This document shows positions 1-4,301 of a stretch of 7,352 nucleotides of DNA, one piece after another. The stretch spans positions 1 to 7,352 of the forward strand of contig DATCSE010000197.1 in the NCBI GenBank assembly GCA_036568605.1. Reading direction: 5' to 3'. The DNA is from DATCSE01 sp036568605. GTDB taxonomy: Bacteria; Pseudomonadota; Gammaproteobacteria; Burkholderiales; Burkholderiaceae_C. Positions within the stretch are counted from its first letter, which is position 1, and each line of letters begins with the position of its first letter. A program made the translations under genes and the position numbers. Under the pieces are notes generated by a model. That model was not told where the DNA came from. It made no database searches and was given only the letters and a program-made list of their open reading frames with translations.

Positions 1-235
1 CTACGCGAAGATCGCGCAGTTCGCGGCGCGCGACGGCATCGAGATCCCGCGCTGGGTCGCGCTGAAGATGGAAGGCTTCATGGACGATGCGGCGTCCATC
101 CGCGCGTTCGGACTCGATGTCGTGACGCGGCTGTGCGAGCGGCTGATCGCCGGCGGCGCGCCGGGCATCCACTTCTACACGCTGAACCAGGCGCCCCTCG
201 CGCTCGAGATCTGCGGCCGGCTCGCGCCGCGCTGA
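1..235 (+). CDS. metF: 5,10-methylenetetrahydrofolate reductase, C-terminal end (partial)
   Basis: The reading frame is open from the window edge (first full codon at base 2) to TGA at 233-235 and encodes the last 77 residues of a protein. The stretch PGIHFYTLNQA near the end, followed by ALEIC, matches the conserved C-terminal strand and helix of MetF (E. coli ends with a similar HFYTLNRAE segment). The upstream IPRWVALKMEGF and DDAASIRAFGLDVV segments also fit the family's end. MetF is a cytosolic FAD enzyme that reduces 5,10-methylene-THF to 5-methyl-THF, the methyl donor for methionine synthesis. The FAD-binding and catalytic residues lie outside the window. The gene runs toward the LysE-family gene on the other strand, with a palindromic repeat between the two stops. 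Identity is confident; completeness of the rest of the gene cannot be judged. Confidence 0.93.
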   Translation, partial: YAKIAQFAARDGIEIPRWVALKMEGFMDDAASIRAFGLDVVTRLCERLIAGGAPGIHFYTLNQAPLALEICGRLAPR

Positions 236-245
236 CCACGAGTCG

Positions 246-309
246 CGTTCGGGCTTGTCGAAGCTCCGGCGCGTTCGGCACCAGCCCTTCGACAAGCTCA
301 GGGCGAACG
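246..309. repeat. Dispersed palindromic repeat, degenerate copy 1
   Basis: The left arm at 246-263 (CGTTCGGGCTTGTCGAAG) is complementary to most of the right arm at 287-309, whose core is CTTCGACAAGCTCAGGGC. The left arm lacks about five bases present in the right arm, so the stem has a bulge. The same core occurs at 1056-1120. This is a well-known type of dispersed palindrome in Proteobacteria; read through in frame it gives spurious peptides such as FDKLRANG. It sits between the convergent stops of metF (235) and the LysE-family gene (321), so it may also act as a two-way terminator, which is inference. Confidence 0.85.
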
Positions 310-320
310 GGGCTGCGGGT

Positions 321-983
321 TCAGCCGGCGGCCACAGGCCGCCACGCGAACAGCAACGTCAGCACCGCGCCCAGCATCAGCGTCGCGCTGACGCCGCGCA
401 GCGTCCAGCGCTGGCCGCGCTCGCCGGCGCCGGACCAGCGCCGCGCCGATGCGACGAAGACCGCGACCGCGCCGTAGACCAGCGCCTGCGTGCCGGCGAT
501 CACGGCGCCCATGCGCATCGCTTGCTCGGCCAGCGTGTACTCGGCCGAGCGCAGGAAGGCCGGGAACACGGCAAGCGTGAACGCATACGCCTTGGGATTC
601 AGCAGGCAGGTCAGCGCGGCGCGGCCGAAGATCGTGCGCAGCGCTTTCGGTGTGGTGGTGTCGGCAGCGCCGGCCGCACCGCAGACCGCATGGCTGGCGC
701 GCCACAAGGTCAGACCGATCCAGACCATGTAGGCCGCACCGGCCAGCAGCAGGATGTTGAACGCCGCGGGCCACCACAGCAGCAGCGCCGCGATGCCGCT
801 CGCGCCGACCGCGACGTGCACGACGCCGGCCGCGACGATCCCCGCCACCGCGACGAGACCGCCGCGCAAGCCGCTGGTCAGCGCGCTGCCGGCGACGAAC
901 GCCATGTCCATGCCCGGCAGCACGATGATGCCGAACACGAGGATGAAGAAGAGCCAGAGGTCGGGGGTGGCAGCGGGGTTCAT
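321..983 (-). CDS. LysE/RhtB-family amino-acid exporter
   Basis: The gene encodes 220 residues, the usual length for the LysE/RhtB superfamily of inner-membrane exporters of amino acids and derivatives (lysine, homoserine, threonine, leucine types). The first hydrophobic segment (about residues 9-22) runs into VLPGMDMAFV (residues 21-30), a version of the family's N-terminal PGP-D signature with Met in place of the second Pro. Hydrophobic segments follow at about 36-70, 72-90, 115-140 and in the C-terminal third, consistent with about six membrane helices. The start ATG (981-983) gives a normal N-terminus, although no clear Shine-Dalgarno sequence precedes it. The gene is convergent with metF and is flanked on both sides by copies of the same palindromic repeat. 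Substrate cannot be assigned. No regulator gene lies directly next to it. Confidence 0.9.
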   Translation of the reverse strand: MNPAATPDLWLFFILVFGIIVLPGMDMAFVAGSALTSGLRGGLVAVAGIVAAGVVHVAVGASGIAALLLWWPAAFNILLLAGAAYMVWIGLTLWRASHAVCGAAGAADTTTPKALRTIFGRAALTCLLNPKAYAFTLAVFPAFLRSAEYTLAEQAMRMGAVIAGTQALVYGAVAVFVASARRWSGAGERGQRWTLRGVSATLMLGAVLTLLFAWRPVAAG

Positions 984-1055
984 GGCGGCGCAGTGTGCGC
1001 GGCCATCAGGGCGGAAGGTGACCTGTATCGGTCTTCCTCCCTCTCCTGTTTCGAT

Positions 1056-1120
1056 CCCGTTCGCCCTGAGCTTGTCGAAGGGCTTGCCAGCAGGGCTTCG
1101 ACAAGCTCAGCCCGAACGGG
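1056..1120. repeat. Dispersed palindromic repeat, well-preserved copy 2
   Basis: The left arm at 1056-1083 and the right arm at 1095-1120 form a long inverted repeat around an 11-base loop. The paired core is CTGAGCTTGTCGAAG against CTTCGACAAGCTCAG, flanked by CCCGTTCG against CGAACGGG, with a CC/GG mismatch between the two blocks. Copy 1 at 246-309 shares this core. It lies between the exporter start (983) and the stop of the first cyclo-ligase gene (1196), both on the minus strand. Its transcript would fold into a strong hairpin, so it could end or attenuate read-through between them; this is inference. Confidence 0.9.
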
Positions 1121-1165
1121 GTGACTCGGTGAATGGACGTGATTCGGTGAACGGGATGTGACTCG
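1121..1165. repeat. Imperfect 18-bp tandem repeat next to palindrome
   Basis: Unit 1 (1121-1138, GTGACTCGGTGAATGGAC) and unit 2 (1139-1156, GTGATTCGGTGAACGGGA) match at 14 of 18 positions. After one extra base a partial third unit, GTGACTCG, occupies 1158-1165. The array abuts the right arm of the palindrome at 1056-1120 without a gap. No start codon with a credible ribosome-binding site or coding signal is seen here. Confidence 0.7.
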
Positions 1166-1195
1166 CCTGGATGACGTTGGTGCGAGTGCGCGGTC

Positions 1196-1783
1196 TCAAA
1201 CGTCCGGCCGCTGGAACATCACGCCATCTTCGGTCAGCATCACATCCAGCGGCTTGTCGACCTCGCCAGCCCGCAGCAGTGGCAGGAAGCCGTGCGTGAA
1301 GCTGACGCCGACCGTGACGGGCCGCGGGTTGATGGCTTGCAGCGTCCGATCGAAGAAGCCGCCGCCGTAACCCAGCCGCACGCCGCCGGGGCCGAAGCCC
1401 AGGCACGGCACGACCAGCAGCTCGGGCGCGAACTCGTCGGTGTCCTTGGGCTTGGGGATGTCGTAGGCGTCATGCTCCATCGGGCAGCCCGGGTACCAGA
1501 CGTGGAAGCGCAACTGGCCGGTCTCGCGGTCGGCGACGGGCAGGCCGATGCGGCGCTCGGCGCCGTCCGGCGCGCCCTCGACCCAGCGGTACAGCGCCGG
1601 CAGCGGATCGAACTCGCCCTTGATCGGCCAGTACGCGCCGATCGAGGCCTCGCGCCGCCCGACCAGCCAGGCACGCAGCACGCTCTGCAGCTGTACCGCG
1701 CGCTCGAGCCGGTCGGTCAGCGCAAGCCTGGCGGCGATCAATTTCTGGCGCAGCGTGGCGCGGTCGCTCCCCGGGGTGTTCAT
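1196..1783 (-). CDS. 5-formyltetrahydrofolate cyclo-ligase, paralogue 1
   Basis: The 195-residue product has the usual length of 5-formyl-THF cyclo-ligase (MTHF synthetase), a cytosolic enzyme that uses ATP to turn 5-formyl-THF into 5,10-methenyl-THF. Visible motifs are a basic N-terminal helix (LRQKLIAARLAL, 11-22), GAYWPIKGEFD (49-59) and the nucleotide and phosphate-binding signature RLGYGGGFFDR (136-146), preceded by LLVVPCLGFG. ATG at 1781-1783 is chosen because the N-terminus then begins just ahead of the family's first helix. The frame stays open far upstream, but that part is a shadow of the tfoX and DUF2917 region. No strong Shine-Dalgarno sequence is seen. It is divergent from the TfoX-domain gene. 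A second, dissimilar copy lies at 3710-4297. Symbols in use for this family include fau, ygfA and mthfs. Confidence 0.93.
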   Translation of the reverse strand: MNTPGSDRATLRQKLIAARLALTDRLERAVQLQSVLRAWLVGRREASIGAYWPIKGEFDPLPALYRWVEGAPDGAERRIGLPVADRETGQLRFHVWYPGCPMEHDAYDIPKPKDTDEFAPELLVVPCLGFGPGGVRLGYGGGFFDRTLQAINPRPVTVGVSFTHGFLPLLRAGEVDKPLDVMLTEDGVMFQRPDV

Positions 1784-1814
1784 CGGTCGGTCGTTGTGTG
1801 ATGAGCCGGTGCCA

Positions 1815-1849
1815 TTGTGCAGGACCGGCGTGCGGGACTTGTGCAAGAC
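1815..1849. repeat. Spaced direct repeat in cyclo-ligase/tfoX divergent region
   Basis: TTGTGCAGGAC (1815-1825) and TTGTGCAAGAC (1839-1849) match at 10 of 11 bases and start 24 bases apart. They lie in the 72-bp gap between the divergent starts at 1783 (minus) and 1856 (plus). The reverse complement of the first copy contains CACAAT, a possible -10 element for the cyclo-ligase gene, but no well-spaced -35 was found. They could be regulator half-sites on one helix face or chance; both readings are open. Confidence 0.4.
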
Positions 1850-1855
1850 TGCCGC

Positions 1856-2284
1856 ATGCCTGCGCCCAGCGTCGCCGCCGCCCGCCACGAGTTCGTCGAC
1901 CACTGCGTGGAACTGCTCGGCAGCATCGGCGCGTGCAGCACGCGCCGCATGTTCGGCGGCCACGGCTTCTACATCGACGGCCTGTTCATCGCGCTGATCG
2001 CCTACGAGCGGCTGTTCCTGAAGACCGATGACCACAGCCGGCCGCGATTCCTCGCGGCCGGCTGCGAACCGTTTGTCTTCGAGAAGCAGGGCGAGGCGAT
2101 CGCGACGTCTTACTTCAGCGCGCCGGAGCAGGCGATGGAGTCGCCGGCGTTGATGCAGCCCTGGGCCCGGCTCGCGCTCGAGGCCGCGCTGCGTGCGAGG
2201 GCCGCGAAGCCGCCGGCCAAGCCGCGCAAGCCGGCCGCCGCTTCGGCCGCGAAGAAGGCCAGGCCGCGCAAGACCCGCGCCTGA
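1856..2284 (+). CDS. TfoX/Sxy N-terminal-domain protein with basic tail
   Basis: The 142-residue product carries a TfoX N-terminal domain over about residues 8-112: RRMFGGHGFYIDGLFIALI early on, LFLKTDD in the middle, then SYFSAPEQAMESPALMQPW at the end. The name-giving Sxy/TfoX protein promotes competence, but short proteins with only this domain are common and mostly of unknown role, so competence should not be assumed. The last 30 residues (113-142) are almost only Ala, Lys, Arg and Pro with repeated AKP and RKP steps, resembling the disordered tails of histone-like DNA-binding proteins. ATG 1856 is chosen because the domain begins soon after it. An in-frame GTG at 1817 would add 13 residues translated from the direct-repeat region. 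The 3' part overlaps the convergent DUF2917 gene by 175 bp. Confidence 0.87.
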   Translation: MPAPSVAAARHEFVDHCVELLGSIGACSTRRMFGGHGFYIDGLFIALIAYERLFLKTDDHSRPRFLAAGCEPFVFEKQGEAIATSYFSAPEQAMESPALMQPWARLALEAALRARAAKPPAKPRKPAAASAAKKARPRKTRA

Positions 2285-2592
2285 GCCGCGGCCAGCACGC
2301 CTTGCGGGCGCGGCTGCCATTGAACCAGGACCGGTTGATCGCGGTCCCAGGCTTCGATCACCGCATCCTGCCCGGCGACCAGGCGTAGGCGCTGGCCGGG
2401 TTCGAGGCGATGATCGCCGGTGTCGCCGGTGTGGCCGCCGCGGGTGAACCAGACGCGGCCTTGCAGCACCGTCAGCTCGCCGCCGCCGTGGGTCAGGCGG
2501 ATCGCCGTGCCGGGCGCCAGCCGGCGGGTGTGCGCGGCCGACGCGGCCGCAAGGGTCAGCAAGGGGCTTGTGGTCAGTTGCGCAGTCATCAT
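2110..2592 (-). CDS. DUF2917 domain protein
   Basis: The product (160 residues from ATG 2592) has a DUF2917-type core at about residues 24-92: APGTAIRLTHGGGELTVLQG, VWFTRGGHTGDTGD, and LEPGQRLRLVAGQDAVIEAW. This is a small cupin-like beta domain of unknown function found mainly in Betaproteobacteria. A C-terminal Ala-rich helical region (about 95-140) ends in ARSAASSASRAQG. Residues 103-160 are read from DNA that also encodes the end of the TfoX-domain gene on the opposite strand; no stop intervenes before TAA at 2110-2112. Starts: TTG 2595, ATG 2592 and ATG 2589 are consecutive in frame. GGAG at 2597-2600 on this strand lies 4 nt from ATG 2592 and 7 nt from ATG 2589, so 2589 may be the one used. 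The gene is divergent from the LysR gene, which may regulate it (inference). Confidence 0.82.
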   Translation of the reverse strand: MMTAQLTTSPLLTLAAASAAHTRRLAPGTAIRLTHGGGELTVLQGRVWFTRGGHTGDTGDHRLEPGQRLRLVAGQDAVIEAWDRDQPVLVQWQPRPQGVLAAAQARVLRGLAFFAAEAAAGLRGLAGGFAALARSAASSASRAQGCINAGDSIACSGALK

Positions 2593-2679
2593 CAATCTCC
2601 TGTTCGTGTACCGTTATGATCGGCCATCGCACAGAGGGAATCCAATGAAACCGCGGTCGTTGATTAATGCGGATTTGAT
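2593..2679. promoter_or_regulatory. DUF2917/lysR divergent intergenic region
   Basis: This 87-bp gap should hold both divergent promoters. On the plus strand TATGAT (2615-2620) matches the sigma-70 -10 consensus at 5 of 6 positions and would start transcripts near 2627, just ahead of a GAGG ribosome-binding site at 2634-2637. No good -35 is seen at the expected distance, which suits an activator-dependent or weak promoter. ATTAAT at 2663-2668 lies in an AT-rich patch (about 2660-2695) that stands out from the GC-rich surroundings. LysR proteins commonly bind such divergent gaps, but no clear T-N11-A palindrome was identified. Confidence 0.4.
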
Positions 2680-2683
2680 ATGA
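2645..2683 (+). CDS. Possible 12-codon leader ORF upstream of lysR
   Basis: ATG at 2645 opens a 12-residue ORF, MKPRSLINADLI, that ends with TGA at 2681-2683. GAGG at 2634-2637 is 7 nt upstream of the ATG, an ideal ribosome-binding distance. The stop overlaps the LysR start in an ATGA junction (LysR ATG 2680-2682). The LysR start itself has no convincing Shine-Dalgarno sequence, so translation of this ORF could deliver ribosomes to it (translational coupling). The peptide has no run of one amino acid that would suggest classic attenuation. It is too short for codon statistics, so conservation in relatives decides whether it is real. Confidence 0.35.
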   Translation: MKPRSLINADLI

Positions 2684-3681
2684 ATGGAAAATCCCGCCGG
2701 CCGCTGTCGCTGGGGAATCTGCGCGCGTTCGAGGCGGTCGCCCGGCGGCTCAGCTTCAGCGAGGCCGCCGAGGAACTGTTCCTGACGCAGTCGGCGATCA
2801 GCCGGCAGATCAAGAGCCTGGAGGACGAGCTCGGTGCGCCGCTGTTCGTGCGCGGCACCCGCTCGGTCGAGATCACGCAGGCCGGCCAGTCGCTGCTGCG
2901 CGCGGTCGAGACTAGCCTCGCCCGCATCGATGCCAGCGTGCGCCAGATCCGCGCCGCGCGCGGGCGCAAGCAGGTCAACCTGACGACCTTCGCGTCATTC
3001 GGTTCGCTGTGGCTGCTGCCGCGCATCGAGGCGTTCCAGGAGCATCACCCGGACATCGACATCCGCGTCTCGGCGCACGATGCCGTGGTCGATCTCGACG
3101 AGGATCCCGACATCGACCTCGCGCTGCGCTACATCAGCCCGACGCAGGCGCCGCCCGGCGCCGTCCAGCTGTTCGGCGAGATTCTGACGCCAGTGGTCAG
3201 CCGTTCGCTGGCCGAGCAGATCCGCCTCGGCAAGGCGCCGCCGCTGTCCAAGCCGGCCGACCTCGCGCAGCACACGCTGGCCGAAGAAGATGACCACAAG
3301 GCCAGCACCGAGTACCTGAGCTGGCGCCATTGGCTCGCACTGCACGGCCAGCCGCGGCTGGAGCCCAAGCGCTGGCTGTACCTGAACTTCACCTACCAGC
3401 AGGTGCAGGCGGCGCTGGCCGGACACGGCGTGGCGCTGGCGCGCATCGCGCTGGTGTTCGAGGCCCTGCAGCGCGGCGAGCTGGTCGAGCCGTTCGGCCC
3501 GGACGGACGCATCGCGAGCCCGTACTCGTACTGGATGATCGTCGGGTCGGCCGGCCGGGCGCGGCCCGAGGTGGCGCAGTTCTGCGCCTGGGTCGAACAG
3601 CAGGCCGTGCTGACGCAGGCGGCCGTCGGTGAAGCCGGTCAGAAGGGACGGCTGCCCGCGATGGCCGATCGTGTCGCGTGA
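2680..3681 (+). CDS. LysR-family transcriptional regulator (GcvA-like group)
   Basis: The 333-residue protein has the standard LysR plan. A winged helix-turn-helix spans about residues 9-68, with LRAFEAVARRLSFSEAAEEL, then LTQSAISRQIKSLEDELG (35-52) as recognition helix region, then PLFVR. A linker helix follows, and a periplasmic-binding-protein-like effector domain from about 95 to 305. The C-terminal VQAALAGHGVALARIALV with GELVEPFG resembles the GcvA/AmpR/TrpI-type group; effector and targets cannot be read from sequence. About 30 residues after the domain form a poorly conserved-looking tail. The start is fixed closely: an in-frame TAA at 2665-2667 leaves ATG 2680 as the first start. It overlaps a short upstream ORF by ATGA. 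It is divergent from the DUF2917 gene and convergent with the second cyclo-ligase gene, 28 bp away, with no obvious terminator in between. Confidence 0.93.
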   Translation: MNGKSRRPLSLGNLRAFEAVARRLSFSEAAEELFLTQSAISRQIKSLEDELGAPLFVRGTRSVEITQAGQSLLRAVETSLARIDASVRQIRAARGRKQVNLTTFASFGSLWLLPRIEAFQEHHPDIDIRVSAHDAVVDLDEDPDIDLALRYISPTQAPPGAVQLFGEILTPVVSRSLAEQIRLGKAPPLSKPADLAQHTLAEEDDHKASTEYLSWRHWLALHGQPRLEPKRWLYLNFTYQQVQAALAGHGVALARIALVFEALQRGELVEPFGPDGRIASPYSYWMIVGSAGRARPEVAQFCAWVEQQAVLTQAAVGEAGQKGRLPAMADRVA

Positions 3682-3709
3682 GGCCGCGGCGATCGCCGGC
3701 AGCCGGGGC

Positions 3710-4297
3710 TCAGGCGACCACGCCGGTCTCGGTGATGATCAGGGTCAGCGGCTGGTCGTGCGCCTCGGGCACGAACTCGTCCGCCCGCAGCTGCGCGTGC
3801 GACCAGGCGATGCCTATCGTCGTGACGTGCGGATGCTGGGCGAGCCAGCGGTCGAAGAAGCCGCCGCCGTAACCCAGCCGATAGCCCTCGGCGGTGTAGC
3901 CCACGCAGGGCACGAGCACGGTGTCGGGCACGACGACCTCGCCGTCCTCGCTCGCGGCGATGCCGTAGTCGTCGGTGGCGCGCGGCGTGCGGCCGTCCCA
4001 GCGCCGGTACTCCATGCAGCGCGGCGTGCGGCGGGTAAACGGCAGAGCAAGCGGCAAGTTCGACATCGACTCGTCGTTTTGCAGCGCCGGCCCTGCGTTA
4101 AATTCGCTGCGCATGGGCCAGTAGACCCCCAGCAGTTCGGGCTCGATCTGGCGTAGCACAGCGAGCAGCTCGCGGCCGAGCGCGGCTGCATGAACGTCCG
4201 CATCGCCGGCATTTGCGAAGCGCTCACGATCCGCGATCAGCCGTTCGCGTAAGGTCTTGCGAGACCGTGCGGAGAGCTCGTCCTCAGGGGCGGGCAT
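3710..4297 (-). CDS. 5-formyltetrahydrofolate cyclo-ligase, paralogue 2
   Basis: This 195-residue protein is a second member of the family that makes 5,10-methenyl-THF from 5-formyl-THF with ATP. It shows LRERLIADRERF near the N-terminus, GVYWPMRSEFN (57-67), VLVPCVGYT (127-135) and the glycine-rich signature RLGYGGGFFDR (140-150). Outside these motifs it differs strongly from the copy at 1196-1783, including the segment 68-125 and the C-terminus (ITETGVVA), so it is an old paralogue or a separately acquired gene, not a recent duplication. ATG 4295-4297 is chosen from its position before the first helix; no Shine-Dalgarno sequence is obvious. Its start faces the lytic transglycosylase gene's likely ATG at 4302 with only 4 bases between. 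From general recognition, this cyclo-ligase/transglycosylase head-to-head pair is common in Burkholderiales, so this is probably the ancestral copy. Confidence 0.93.
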   Translation of the reverse strand: MPAPEDELSARSRKTLRERLIADRERFANAGDADVHAAALGRELLAVLRQIEPELLGVYWPMRSEFNAGPALQNDESMSNLPLALPFTRRTPRCMEYRRWDGRTPRATDDYGIAASEDGEVVVPDTVLVPCVGYTAEGYRLGYGGGFFDRWLAQHPHVTTIGIAWSHAQLRADEFVPEAHDQPLTLIITETGVVA

Positions 4298-4301
4298 CGA
4301 G

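Noticed and set aside
255..1161. Plus-strand frames over the exporter gene
   Set aside because: They contain peptides such as FDKLRANG and PFALSLSKG, which are translations of the dispersed palindrome, and otherwise read antisense to the LysE-family gene.
1784..1855. 6S RNA next to a cyclo-ligase gene
   Set aside because: 6S RNA is often linked to this gene family, but the 72-bp gap is too short and shows no long stem with a central bubble; the second cyclo-ligase has no intergenic room at all.
1196..2632. 478-codon minus-strand frame continuing upstream from cyclo-ligase 1
   Set aside because: Only the last 195 codons match a family. The upstream part is Arg/Pro/Ala-rich and antisense to the TfoX gene or out of frame with DUF2917, as expected from GC-rich shadow frames.
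3682..3709. Terminator between lysR and cyclo-ligase 2
   Set aside because: The 28-bp convergent gap is GC-rich but shows no clear stem followed by a T-run on either strand.
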